The notes: generated by a model not told the origin, from the letters alone. 64,000 bases of DNA from Phyto melanocephala (GCA_941918925.1 OW799237.1:7049201-7113200), one strand, 5' to 3'; shown: positions 1-11,600, counted from the stretch's first letter. A program made the numbers and translations.

Positions 1-104
1 TTCATATTGCTTCCAGATGAATATAAAATTTCTTATACTTTTATTACAAAAAAATGTTCTATATATTTTATCCTATAAAAATGCATTTGTTGTGTAGGCT
101 AGGA

Positions 105-277
105 TTATATTGCATTTTTTATAAACAAAAGAATGCTGCTACACGGTGTTATAATATGAAAGTTAAATATAAGACAATCTTTTGATTTCATATATGGGAA
201 TTTGTATGAATTTCCACATCTGCATTTGTAAGTGTATTTCTGGCTAACAGTTTCATTTCCGTTTCCCATAAAACGTA
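105..277 (-). CDS. Possible exon with zinc-finger-like Cys motif (weak)
   Basis: An open frame on the minus strand follows a pyrimidine-rich tract ending in CAG (acceptor AG at 279-278), so it could be the 5' part of a coding exon. Two bases finish a split codon, then the frame reads RFMGNGNETV and a Cys-containing stretch, YKCRCGNSYKFPYMKSK. The KCRC-GNSYKF pattern recalls the first half of a C2H2 finger of the type found in fly BTB zinc-finger genes, but the second half (the His pair, or the following ECG-type spacer) is not seen and the frame ends in A/T-rich sequence. It could be a decayed exon or chance. I see no matching exon nearby. Confidence 0.15.
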
Positions 278-289
278 CTGAAAAAAACA

Positions 290-3200
290 AAAATTAATTT
301 CTCTTTGCCATTTAGTGGTGGTGTGTAGCGTTTCATTTAATTGGACTCTATGTGAACTAGGAAAGATAAAACAGCAACTAAAGAATTATTTTATGTATTT
401 TCTACATGATTTTATTTCTTAATTTTTATTTGATTTTTCTATTCCCTACCTACTCGTTTGTCCTGGCATTCAATCCTCTGGCCAGTAAAGAATAACTGCG
501 TATTTTTTTCTTCTTTCTCATTGCCACTTCTGTTTTTAAATTATAATATAATTTTGTTGTTTATCATATAATTGCTTCTTTTGCTTTGCAAAACTAAATA
601 AAAAAAAAACTAAAATGCTAAAGAAAAACAAAAACTGAATATAAAGCAAACATAAGAATAAGGACTAAACATAAGGAAAACAAATTTTGCATGGATTGTG
701 GGATAAGAAGGGATTTTGTATAATATTTCCTTGTTGTTGCCTTGTTTAGAATTTTTCAGTTGAGGAAAATGAAACGAAAGTGTGAGCCAGTTAGTTGATA
801 GTGAGGTGATGGAGAGCTTTTGCTGTTAAAGTTATTTTTAGCTACAAGGATTTTAATATTGTATTGGCCTGATTCGCTACACATTTTTGTAGAAAAATTT
901 AATGTATACATTGACTTGCTGCCTTTTCTTATGTATTAAAATAAATTTTTATACAAAAAAATTATGCTTAGCAGTTTTTTTTTTTGGAAAATATTTATCC
1001 TTTAATTACTTTGTTGACGTTTTTGTTAACTTGCAGTAAAAATTCCTACAAAATTAAATATAATTTAAAAAAAAAAAAAATATTTCACCATCTATGAAGC
1101 TATTTAAGTTCTTAAACACTCTTTATATTAAAATACTTCTTCTTGTTCTGCATGTTCATGACTTTTACCCACACACACACTCATACATTGAATACATTCA
1201 ATTTAATATCCTGATTGCTTTCACTTATACATACATATCGTTGTATATTGTTTATACAAGAGCATCAGCATGATGTCTTAAAAGAAGAATAAATACAAAA
1301 AATTGCTGTACAGTTGTTGGTAAATTTATTAGCAAGGATAAAATAAAAACAAGGAAATGAAGGAAATAAAAAAACTCCCAATAGCAAACAATAAAAGGAA
1401 AACTATTTTAAATTCCGAGAGATGTTGCAAATAAAAACCAATAATTTTAGACAACATATGAGTGTAAGAAAACAATTGACAATGAACGGAAGGTTCTCTA
1501 TAATACAGATACACACTTGTATAATATCCAAGAATTTCAAACTTAAAGGGTAAAAGATCTTTAAGCAAATGGCAATGATGGTATTCACGTCACCAATATT
1601 AGTAATGCAAAAATGCGAAATTTCGCTGTTGAGGGTATGAACAAAATGTTTATTAATAACAAGATTTTCAAAAACACTAAAAAGCCGTCATTGTTCTTAT
1701 GAGTTAATATTTCGATTGCCTCTAAAATAGTCTGGTATATTAAAATAAGTTTGATCTTTTTGAAGATTGCTAACGCAGTGAAAGTTTGCCCTAATATTTA
1801 CACTTAAGTTAGAGAGGAGTACCAGTGCTGAAGGGTATAGCATAATTATGTTCCGAATATTTATTATTTTAAAATTTCTGCAAATCTGCAGGAAAAAATC
1901 TGGTTCTTAAACACTAAAGCGAACCATCTTAAAGCGAGTAAGCAGTTCTGCCTGAATTTCAGGCTGCCACAAAACTAAATATGTAAAAGAATGCAGCCTA
2001 AAAATCAAGATTGAAAAATTTTTCAATTGAATGTTCTTTTGCCAGAACGCTGTTGAAAGGAAATGTGAACAACATTTTGGAAATTTTTTTAAATAATACA
2101 AGGACGTGATTGTATTTTTGGGAAAAGTTTTAACTCATGTCGGTATTTTTTGTCTGATTTTAAAGTAAAATTTGTCGATGTTTTTGTATCAAAGAATCGA
2201 TTATTTTGCATGAAAGACCTTTGAAGTAGTCCGTTCTAGGATTTACCACCTAAATCCAAGTTCCAGCTAACCTTAAGTATCACCCTAATATTAAAAATTA
2301 GAAATTTTGTTAAAAATCATTGAGAAAATGCTAGGAAATGATTGTCATAAATATTTAAATTTTTCTAATCTATTTAGTTGATGAACGTAGCAATCGCCTT
2401 TTAAAATTATTTATGGGATCGACGGCCCTCAGAACAAAATAGTGGAGCATTAGGGACAAAATTATCTATATATCCTAATTTAATAACCGACTATGACTAT
2501 CAAACATACAATAATTAATATAAAACAGCGACCCCTACATTCGGAAAAAATGTTCTTTTTAATTGCCTTAACTGCTTCATATTCAAAAGTGTAGGGCGAA
2601 AATTTTTTCCTCTACGGTCTTGTGAACACCTCTAGTATTCATTTTGCAGGGCTTTGAAATTGTTATATTTAAAGGGGAGACAAAATAGATTAACTTGTTA
2701 AAAGAAATATCATATATATATACATTTTATTTTAAAAATCATGGATATTGCCAGAGACTATTCTGATACTGTACTTTTAGCAGGCAAAAGTTCAGCTCAT
2801 CCGTTTTGGTTAGGGAATTTTTTTTTCAAACAAATAAACTGTTTAATTTTTAGCTGCCAAAACTATTACTTGTCGAAGGAGAAAAATTGATTTTAGGTTG
2901 AAATATACTTTCTTTCTAAGAATTGCGCATTTGCCCATAGATTATAACAAAATCCAGACTTAAGTCTAGTACATAATAAAGACTAGAGACTAGACTAGAG
3001 CCTGACATTGTTTAAATGAGCAAAAATTCTTTTTTAGTCAACACACTTACAACATTAATTTTTTACGATGAAGTTTCTCACATTTTATAAGGCGGTTTAA
3101 TTCAATTCCAGAAATTATCTTCACTCTAGTCTTCTAAGACGCTTTTTAAAATTTTGTACACAAATGAAAAATTCAACGCAATAAAAACAAACACGTGTTA

Positions 3201-3290
3201 CGAAATTGAGAGAGATGGCAAATACTTGCATGCATCACAATATAATATGAGACGGATGAGAGAAATAAATTACAAAAACATCAATACAAC
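290..3290. other. No gene seen; AT-rich intergenic or intronic DNA
   Basis: About 3 kb of A/T-rich sequence with homopolymer runs and short open frames of low complexity. A run of GTCTAG/ACTAGA motifs lies near 2960-3000. I see no coding exon, RNA gene or intact element. Confidence 0.6.
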
Positions 3291-3299
3291 ATATTTTTT

Positions 3300-4040
3300 C
3301 ATAGAAAGTTCAAGACACACATCACTCAACTCAACATTAATACAATGGTGCGAGGAGGCGTTGGGGTTACTTAATCTAGCCCTTAGTAGATCCTTCAGTC
3401 TAATCTCAGATATCTTGGCGAGGTTATTCAGTATATGTTTTCATAAGATTCTGCGTTTTATGGCCGCCAGGGCAGGATATTCGATTCTTCCCTCTACAAA
3501 TTACATCTGCGATTATGGTCGTTTATCTGAAGAGGGCCACGTAAGCTTGGCCACTCTAGAAGTATCCAGTCTACGCCAAATGTTCAAGAAAATGTCTGGA
3601 GATCATGATTTTTATAGTATTTAACGGGATTGCGACTACATTTGCTTTGAAATTATAAAAAAGCTGATCTCTTTCTGTCTAGCTCATCCACCGGCTCGTT
3701 ATCATAGTGGAACCAGACTAGAGCAACGTCAGTTAGTAGACAAAGCCTTGACTACTCTTTCTCGCGTTGACCAACTAATGGAGGTGTAAGACCAAGATGC
3801 CAAGTATACCGCCTGAATTTCAACAAGAACACCCGTATCTCTAATTATATTCTTGCCATTCAGTATCCTACATGCCTCTCACACATTCCGAATAAATGTA
3901 CCGTATTTCAGGCATAACTATTTTCCGTCTAATATTTAAACCTAAAATACGCTACATTTATCCGGAAGGCCGAAAGGTAGCTCTATCCCCACTTTGCCAG
4001 AGGGTCGACGGCTTCTACTTCTAACTCCACAGTTCTGCAC
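3300..4040 (-). pseudogene. Non-LTR retrotransposon remnant, RNase H and C-terminal region
   Basis: Read on the minus strand with frameshifts and stops, this stretch gives pieces that fit the end of a non-LTR retrotransposon ORF2 with an RNase H domain (I/LOA/R1-like organisation). Near 3990-3930 the frame reads GIELPFGLPDKCSVF, the segment before the catalytic QAE of such RNase H domains. Near 3720-3690 comes a VALVW...NEPVDELDRK stretch resembling the W-V-P-G-H...GNE-ADELAR motif. From about 3600 it reads WRRLDTSRVAKLTWP, typical of the C-terminal extension. Nothing is intact. The 156-codon plus-strand frame over the same bases is an antisense shadow. Assignment to a clade is uncertain. Confidence 0.5.
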
Positions 4041-4994
4041 TGTCGTATACATCCATTATGCAGATTACAGTTCAGTTTACAAAATAGACTTCGGAGTAAA
4101 ATCTAAATTAAGTGACGCTATACTGTAATACATAGTCTAGCCCATAGTGTAGATTATAAACAATTCTATTTTGTTTCACATTATTTTTTAAAACATTCGA
4201 CAGCTTTCTTAAGTAAAATTTATTTGATGACGGTTATATTTTTAAGGCAGGCTTGCCTTTTCACAATAATTATTCTTCTGCCTTTGAAAAAATCCTTTAA
4301 ACCCAAAAGAATTAATAAAAATATCTCCACAACATAAATAGCAGCAGCAGCAAAAACCCACATTATAATTAAAACTTAAAAGATAGAAAATATTAATTGC
4401 AAAACTTTTATTTTTCCTTTTTTGTTTTACATAAAAACACAACATAATGAGAAGATGAGAAAAGGAACCTTTTTTAAATGACTTATGACTTCATAAAAAT
4501 ATTAAAATACACTTCTTTTTGTTAACACATACTGCTTTTCTTTGTTGTTGTTGTTTTTTTTTTGCAAAGGAATTATAATTTGACACTCTATTAGTATTAG
4601 GTTTTATGGTTAACCACAAAATATAATACAAGATAACGAAACCCAAGCCCTTTCTGTCGTACAGCACACACAATACCAATACACTTAAGGGACATGCAAA
4701 AAAACAAGAAACTATAAAATAGAGTAATAATAGAGAAGAATAAATAGGAACAAGGTAATAAGAAATTTTATGTGTTTGCAAAATGAAGAAACAAGCAGTA
4801 AAAGTTGTTAGGCTTGTATGGTGTGAGTGTGTATCCTTGTTCATTTCTTAAATATTTACAGTTAAATAATACTATTAAATTTAATACAATTAAATAAAAC
4901 ATTTTAAAACAAAACAAAAAGTTAAGACAAAATTATAATTTTGTTAAACAATAAATACTGCTTAAGCTTTTTAATGTGTAATAAATTATGCAAA
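4041..4994. other. No gene seen
   Basis: A/T-rich sequence. A 117-codon open frame on the minus strand (4844-4491) is hydrophobic but low-complexity with a Gln run from a CAA repeat, and shows no splice context or family motif. It could be an untranslated region of a neighbouring gene. Confidence 0.5.
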
Positions 4995-5014
4995 TCTATA
5001 TATATAAAAGTGAA

Positions 5015-5018
<4 letters not shown>

Positions 5019-5063
<45 letters not shown>
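5019..5063. repeat. (TG)n microsatellite
   Basis: An uninterrupted run of about 22 TG units immediately inside the 5' end of the Helitron. The other Helitron start at 24598 also has a TG/TC-rich run at the same place, so the tract belongs to the element. Confidence 0.95.
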
Positions 5064-5065
<2 letters not shown>

Positions 5066-5084
5066 GCTATAGACTCCGAAACTG

Positions 5085-5810
5085 TAAAACCGATCGGGCT
5101 CAAACTTTGGTAAGTTGTTGTACACATACCAGGGAGTGTTTATGGGTGAAAAAAAGTGGGCGGAGCCACGCCCATAAAAAATTAGTTATCAGTTTTAGCT
5201 ACTTGCACTTGAACGATTTTTCTGAAACTTTGCACACATATCGAGCTGTCATGACTAAATAATTTCGTGATAAGAAAAGTGGGCGGGGCCACGCCCCTAA
5301 AAAAGTTTTCATTTTGAGGTACTTGCACTGGACCGATTTTTCTGAAACTTTGCACACATATTGAGCTGTCATGACTTTATAATTTCGTGATTGAAAAAGT
5401 GGGCGGGACCACGCCCATAAAAAATTAGTTATTAGATTTGGCTACTTGCACTGGACCGAATTTTCTGAAACTTTGCAAACATACTGAACTGTCATGACTT
5501 TACACTTTCGTCATTAAAAAAGTGGGCAGTGCCACGCCCATTAAAAAACAGGTATCATTTTGAGGTACTTTCACTGGACCGATTTTTTTGAAACTTTGCA
5601 CACATATTGAGTTGTCAAGACTATACAGTTTCGCATTTAGAAAAGTGGGCAGTGCCACGCCCATAAAAAAAAGGTATCATTTTGAGGTACTTACACTGGA
5701 CCGATTTTTCTGCAACTTTGCACACTTATTGAGCTGTCATGACTATACAGTTTCGTAATTAGAAAAGTGGGCATTGCCACGCTCATAAAGAAGAAGTTTT
5801 TAGCCTTTCA
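5085..5810 (+). repeat. ~121-bp minisatellite with GGGCG...CGCCC hairpin
   Basis: Tandem copies can be followed by CTGAAACTTTGCACACAT at about 5220, 5340, 5462, 5586 and 5708, a period of about 120-124 bases. Each unit also carries GTGGGCG(G)GGCCACGCCC, whose GGGCG and CGCCC arms can pair. Units differ by scattered substitutions, so the array is not very recent. Confidence 0.9.
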
Positions 5811-5886
5811 CTTGATATTCGATTAAAATTTAGAATGCGATTAAAATTCATGAAGGGGCGTAGCAACGCGCGCCGGGTTTGGCTAG

Positions 5887-7119
5887 TTAATTATAAAATT
5901 AAATCAATTGCCATGAGACTTATTGTACGTGAGTGTATAAGTGCTAAAGAAGTTTTGCTACAGTTTGGTCATTTAAATATTGTGTAGGAGCATAGAGAAA
6001 AATGTTAAGATGCTTGCAAGGGCATACATATTTATTTTATAAAACTACGCAATTAATTAATTTTGTGTTAAGCCCTTATTTACGCAACCAAATATTTCAT
6101 ACATCAATTGAATGTGTAAAAAATCTGGTGTATTATTAAGAGTATATCTTAAACTAAGTGAAATATAGACCGGATTTAGGACTACGCTATAGTCTAGAAT
6201 AAATATTAAAAAAATGTAACTATGGATAAATGCCTCTTCTGTGATAATGTGAACTGAAAAATTTGTTTCGTGTTTGTTTTTGTAGTAACTTTTACATTTT
6301 TTTTTAAGAATCAGTTTGTCAACTCTCGTTTGCAATATTACTCTTGTTTCTTAATCTAATCAGAATGGTTTTGATGTTTTGTTGGAAGTCCCGATCGCAT
6401 CCAAGAGTATGTATGTTTTTAAAAACAGAATCTTGTATATTTTGAAGTGCTACTCTACATTTTTTTTGCATTCAAAGCTTAAGGAGCAAAAATTTATCAT
6501 GGGCCGAATTACGGAATTCAATATCGATCGAAATTTTACTCGAACGATCGAGTACACCGTGCTTTAGGTATAGAGATTCTAATAAGAATTTTCAAATTTT
6601 GATCACGTTTAAATGCCGAAAGCTAACATAAACATATTCAAAGAAACAACGTTGTAAATATACTCGTAAATTAGAGGGAGTGTATGTCATAAGAGACGGG
6701 GAACTAGACGTCAACAAAGTTCGACTCTCAGGATAAAAGCAAGAATGAGGGACCGACAATCACCTGAGATGTGCTTTCAGTAGTATAGATCCACAGTCTA
6801 CACTATATAAAAATCTTTATGTATAAAATAAAATCTTATTAAATTTCTAAGTCCCATGGTGACCTTTGACACGTCTTGTAGATTATAGTAGAGAATATAC
6901 GTAGATTTTCTTGAATTATTCATGTTGGGAAATTATTTTTTATATTCAGTCTATAAAGCGTTCCTCATTCTCAATATTTTATAAGAGTTTGGTGCAAGCA
7001 AAGCAAAATAGATAACTTTCGTGTAATTTATTTTATTGCGTTGAGTTTTTGATATGTGAACAGAATATGAATAAGCAACTAAAGAGAGCAGAGTGAAGAA
7101 AAATACTGAAAAGATTTCT
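5887..7119. other. No gene seen
   Basis: A/T-rich DNA. 6640-6800 is less A/T-rich and looks once-coding, but I could not match it to a family. The minus frame at 6335-6057 and the plus frame at 6379-6567 have no recognisable motif. Confidence 0.5.
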
Positions 7120-7127
7120 GTAAATAC

Positions 7128-8219
7128 TAGGGTGATCGATTATTCGACATTTTTAATAAACAGGTTTTCAAATAGTTTGAAATTTAGAATTTGAAAAAAA
7201 AACCGGTTGCTATTTTGAAAATTGAGAAAAAACCGGTTACCCGGTTCGAATATATAAAATATAATATATATAAAAAAAAATTAAAAAATATTTTAAAAAA
7301 ATATTTTAATAAAAATTATATCTAAATATGAAATTTTTACAGTTTATATACATTTGGCTGCACAATTACGCAATAACTGACATTAATGCAGTTGACTAAT
7401 TTGGTTTTAATTAGTTGAATTTAAGAACAAAAGGTACTCTTTACAAATAAAATAAATAAATACAATATATTAATACATAAATAAATAAGACTTTTTATAA
7501 GGCTGCTAAAAATTTTTGTATCTCCTTCTGTACATTTTTTAAATTTTAAAAAGATCTTTTAAATGTTAAATAGATCTTTTGTTTGAAATGATTTCTATAA
7601 TTTGAAATACATTTGAAAGGCTACGAAGAAAATCTTTAAAATTTAATTTTAAAAATTCTTTTTTATACCCCTGACAGACATACAAATATAGGCATAAACT
7701 AGTTTGTTCGATGGTTTAAATGAAATTTAAGTTGACAGACACTCAATGCCATTAATTAAAATTAGGATCTGAAAGGAGAAATTATTGGGGTTTCTTTATT
7801 GTAACTGCACTATTTACCTAAAAGTTATCGATCAGCTAAGTTTATGCTTTAATTACCTTTAAATTTTAACGTAAGGTTTATATCCTATTCAAAAAACAAT
7901 ATTCAACCTCAATTATTTTTCTTATTTTACATTCGATTTTTTACAAAAAAAAATAAATTTTTTACAATATTATGAAAGAATATTTAATAGCTTTTATTTT
8001 CTGATTTTTGGAAACTTTTCGCATACTAAATATACTATGGTACGATGGGTTACAATTATATATAAAAATAAACTTAAAAAAAAAATAAAAAACCGGCTTT
8101 TTTGGATAAAAAAACCGGTGTATTCGATATTCGACAACTCAACATTTAAAAAAAACCGCCAGCTGAAAGAGGAAAAAATCGGGTTTTCCACCGGTTGTAA
8201 AACCGAGTCGATCACCCTA
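7128..8219. mobile_element. Non-autonomous hAT-type element, 8-bp target duplication
   Basis: Both ends read TAGGGTGATCGA inward (7128-7139 and the complement of 8219-8208). They are flanked by the perfect 8-bp direct repeat GTAAATAC at 7120-7127 and 8220-8227. An 8-bp duplication with a TAGGG/CAGGG-type terminus is the hAT hallmark. The 1,092-bp interior has no transposase frame. Both subterminal regions carry several ACCGGTT/AACCGG motifs, probably the transposase-binding repeats usual in hAT ends. The rest is A/T-rich filler. The intact duplication suggests a fairly young insertion. Confidence 0.85.
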
Positions 8220-8333
8220 GTAAATACTCGTATATTAATATGTGATCAACTTCATCGATTAAAAAAAATCATAGTTATGTCTTTATTTAATATAAATTGT
8301 TTGTTTACTAACTTAAACATTTAAAAATTAAGT

Positions 8334-8535
8334 GTCCCTGCGCAGTAGTCAGTAGTGTGCTGGTCTGCTTGTCTGGAGTTGCGGGTTCGAGTCCGCGCAG
8401 AGACTCTGGTGTGGATGTTTCCTTTTCTTTTCTATTTTATTATATTCTTTCTATTATATTGAGGGATGTCAATGGGATCAATATGATGGACCCAAGTGAG
8501 CTGCATAACAGCTGTTTTACTTAACCTTACCTACT
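8334..8535 (+). mobile_element. tRNA-derived SINE
   Basis: The head resembles a tRNA. The first bases GTCCCTGCGC (8334-8343) can pair with GCGCAGAGAC (8395-8404) like an acceptor stem. GTAGTCAGTAGTGTGCTGG fits a Pol III A box, and GGTTCGAGTCC (8384-8394) is a perfect B box. The T-arm pairing is not good enough for a functional tRNA, and there is a ~130-base unrelated body afterwards, as in SINEs. A weaker relative may lie at 44645-44790. The 3' boundary is uncertain. Confidence 0.55.
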
Positions 8536-8925
8536 TAAACAATGTCAGTCTGTGATATAAATCATAGATTGAGGATGTCTCAAAAGAAACAATGGGGCTT
8601 ATCTATCTATTTATTTATATATTAAAGAGGAAAGGTGTCAGATGGAGCCACATCGTAATCAGCTAGAGTACATGTAGCGATTTTGTGAGAAATTTTCCGT
8701 TATTGTATTATTTAAACAGGCAGAAATGATATACAATAGTTGGTCGGAACAAATAACTTTCTCCATAAATAAAATGTAAAGAAAAATATTGGTTATATTT
8801 CGTTGGCAAAACCCTGTACTCTTTTTAATTAAGAGTATTCTAAATCTTTAAACTAACTTAATTTCAATGGTAATATCAAGGTAATATAACGACTTAAGGT
8901 TTTTTAATTTTTCACTTCCACTTAC
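8536..8925. other. Intron downstream of the 82-codon exon; no other feature seen
   Basis: A/T-rich sequence after the donor site at 8925-8924 in the minus direction. No following exon was found with confidence here, in the hAT/SINE region or in the left part of the window. Confidence 0.5.
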
Positions 8926-9171
8926 CTTAACGAAATGATAAAACAAAACTGCGCCAACGGTCGACAAGGAAAACCACACGAATACGGCAAATGTAGAGAT
9001 GGTTGAAATATTCAAGACATGCAAGGTGTTGGAAAGGATAATAGCGGCAGCATGGCAAAACAGGAATGGCATAAAAAGACGCTCTAAAATATCCCAGGGA
9101 ATTTCAGCAGATTTTTGGGGTAGAACAGAAATCGAGCCACGTCTTAAGGATGAGCGTCTGGAGGCACGGCG
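8926..9171 (-). CDS. Internal exon of an unidentified multi-pass membrane protein
   Basis: On the minus strand an acceptor (TATTGCCAG, AG at 9173-9172) opens an 82-codon frame. It closes at a consensus donor, AAG|GTAAG (GT at 8925-8924). Both borders are phase 0. The frame begins with an Arg/Ser-rich cytoplasmic-looking segment containing three RRxS motifs (RRAS, RRSS, RRGS), then SAEIPWDILERLF. Two hydrophobic segments follow, about residues 33-53 and 58-78, joined by HVLNIST. Codon use and complexity are clearly unlike the surrounding A/T-rich DNA, which argues for a real exon. I do not recognise the family and found no partner exon with confidence. A hAT element and a SINE sit 0.4-1.8 kb downstream in the presumed intron. 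Confidence 0.6.
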
Positions 9172-11174
9172 CTGGCAATAGATAATGACAACATATATTA
9201 GAGTAATTTTATAAATAAAATAAATTATAGATCTAAGAATTAGTTATTAAAATTTTTTAAATTGATTTTAGTTTTATAGAATATTTTGCAAATATTTTAT
9301 ATTTTTATTAAGATTAAACAAAAAACAAATCTAATGGGTCAATGTAATTATTTGTTTCTTTTTTAGCCACTTTAAATGCCTGGACATTTTAAAAATAGTT
9401 TAGCACAAGAGACAGTGTAATTCATGAGACTAAACGAAAAAGAGATTAAAAGAATTATGTTGCAATTAAACAACAAACACTTGTTGCCACATAAAAAATT
9501 GTGCTTTTTGTAACAAAAATATAGTTTTTTTGTTCTTTTTGGAAATTTACCAAAAAACCATAAAATTTTGCTATATTTTTAAAGAAAATTATTACCAAAT
9601 GATAATTTTAGCTGAGAAAATAAAGACTTTCTAGAATATTTTTTTAAGAAAACAAAATGAAAAAATTAAATAATTAGAAGGCGTTCAGTTATTGTAACTT
9701 ATAAATAAATGACGCAAAAACACACCGAAAGAAAAATAAAAGAAATTCATCGTCATTATGACAAAGAAAATAATAAGAAGTATTAAGAAAAAAAGAAGGA
9801 AATAATAAAAAAAAGAAATAAATACAGACAAAATTAGCCCAAATCAAAGTCTAAAAATAGCTTTTTCTTTTAGAAATTAGCGTTTAGCGACAACAGTTTT
9901 AATTACCAAAATGACGAAATACCCAAAGTGTATTGAATTAAAGCAACAATAATAAACACATAAATAAAATCGAAATAAATTAAAAAAGAAATTTTTTTAG
10001 TAAGACAAGGTTAAATCTAAAAAAAAAAACACAAATTCAAATTGTCTTTAATAAAATTTAAAAATAAAACAATTTTGTTAACTTGCAAACGGCATTAAAT
10101 TGTTTAGCGATATTTACTTTAATTACATTTTTTTTTAGTAAATTTGCATGTATTTAAGAGCATAAGTACATATGTTTTTAAACTTATTTAAATATATTTC
10201 TTTTCTTTTGGTTTTGAATGCCATTCATTAATTGCATGTATTTTGTTTTGATTTTGCGTTAAAAATAAAAATAAAAATAAAATAAAAATATTTATTTAAA
10301 TTTCTTTGGCTTACTGCACAGTATGCCCAGTAGTCGTAATCAATAATCGAGCATAATTTAAGTAAAATTTTTACAATTTTAAAACGATATATAAATATTT
10401 TTAATTTTATTGACGACTCATACTTCATTGAACAAATTGATGTTTCTTGTATGTTTGTACAGCTGTTAGCTGTCAACTATATAATTTGTTGCAACAACTG
10501 CTTTTGAAGATTTTTTTTCACCAATTTACTCAGTGCTTGTAGTCTGTCAGTATATACACAATCAATTATAAATTCAGTTATTTATAAAATAATGTGCAGT
10601 TTCTTCTTTCTTTTAATATAGTTTTTCTTTTTAAATAGTACCAAAAAAAGTTTTTTTTTCAATATTAACCTGCAGTAAACTAGCAATAATAAGGACACCC
10701 TGTGTAAAAGTTCTTAAATATAAATAGCTCAGTTTTGCATTTTTTAATAAATTATTTTCTATACAGTGTTGAAATCTAAATTAACAGGGTCATTTGTATG
10801 ATTTGATTCATCTGTATAATAATTTGGGGATAACAACTGCAGTTTGCTTTTAAATTGTCTTCAGCTGAAAATTAAAATTTCTAACTTAGGCGATTAAGTT
10901 AGCGCTCACGTTCAGTTAGAATTTTATTATAATTTTATCAATATAATTATATAATTTTTATTAATTATACGAATATTCGTCGATTCATCGACTACATCTC
11001 TTGTAACTATTTTCTTCCTATTGAATGCTTCAATCATGCTTACATTTTGTATAGCGCTAGTTGCTGAGTTGCTTTTGCTATGCTATAAAAAATTATTAAA
11101 ATTTTTAAAAGTTGAAGAAAAAGACGATCGTAAGTTGCAACGGATGTAAAATAGGGTAAGTACTCTAGGGTTTA
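9172..11174. other. No gene seen; likely intron or intergenic
   Basis: Two kilobases of A/T-rich DNA rich in A-runs and imperfect AAATA repeats (10263-10290). If the exon at 8926-9171 is real, at least the part next to it is its upstream intron. Confidence 0.5.
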
Positions 11175-11600
11175 ATATGCATACAAAAAGCATAAATTAA
11201 AAGAAAAATTAGAAATTCTAGAACACTTTGGGAATTTGGGCAGAAGATATCTATAATATGAGAAGTAAAAACAAATAAGAATTCTATTATTAAATGTGTT
11301 TAGAATTCATTGGATTTGGAACAGAAAATGTATTATACCGCGATTTCTGAATATGAGAGACAAAAAGATGCCTTTAAGCGGCCTTATGTTAAAAGAAAAG
11401 GCCAAAGCGAAGAAAATTAAAAAGTATAACGAGATTGAAATGGACGAAAAGCTTTCAGAGAAAGATGTTTATTTGAAGGATTCAAAAACTATCTTAAAGT
11501 CCGGGGAAGCTGTCGTAGTTTCAAATAAAGCTTCGGAATGGATCGAAAGAGAAATGTTTGATCAGCGAGATTTGTGTGTGTTGATATAGTTAAGTGAGTG
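11175..11600 (+). pseudogene. Tigger/pogo-like transposase fragment (CENP-B type DNA-binding part)
   Basis: The plus-strand translation fits the N-terminal third of Tigger/pogo transposases. A broken first part reads LKEKLEILEHFGN. After a gap comes RFLNMRDKKMPLSGLMLKEK, matching the W-F/L-x-x-R...P-x-S/T-G-x-x-L-x-E-K-A signature of the CENP-B helix-turn-helix. Then comes SGEAVVVSNKASEWIE and a MFDQRDLCV stretch that normally precedes the first catalytic Asp (N-A-D-E-T-G-L). The frame stops at 11589, just before that Asp, and nothing catalytic follows. Frames are partly broken upstream, so it is a dead remnant. Confidence 0.5.

Larger units (their letters stand above)
4995..5886 (+). mobile_element. 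Non-autonomous Helitron carrying a minisatellite
   Basis: The element starts with TCTATATATATAAAAGTG after an A and ends in CTAG before a T, matching the Helitron rule of TC...CTRR inserted between A and T. Just before the 3' end, GCGT-AGCA-ACGC can form a small hairpin and is followed by CGCGCCGGGTTTGGCTAG. The interior has no Rep/helicase frame: it holds a (TG)n run and about five and a half copies of a ~121-bp tandem repeat. The same 5' end occurs at 24598 (minus) and the same 3' end at 23929 (plus), so a family exists here. Internal minisatellites are common in insect Helitron-like elements. Confidence 0.75.

Noticed and set aside
3154..3624. 156-codon plus-strand open frame as a gene
   Set aside because: The opposite strand carries recognisable non-LTR RNase H and C-terminal motifs over the same bases, so the plus frame is antisense.
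4491..4844. 117-codon minus frame as a membrane protein
   Set aside because: Low-complexity hydrophobic translation from A/T-rich DNA with no splice or family support.
5020..5262. 80-codon plus frame starting with a Cys-Val repeat
   Set aside because: Translation of the (TG)n run and minisatellite inside a Helitron.
8334..8404. Functional tRNA gene
   Set aside because: The B box and an acceptor-like stem are present, but the T stem does not pair properly and the D and anticodon arms do not fold cleanly. A SINE head fits better.
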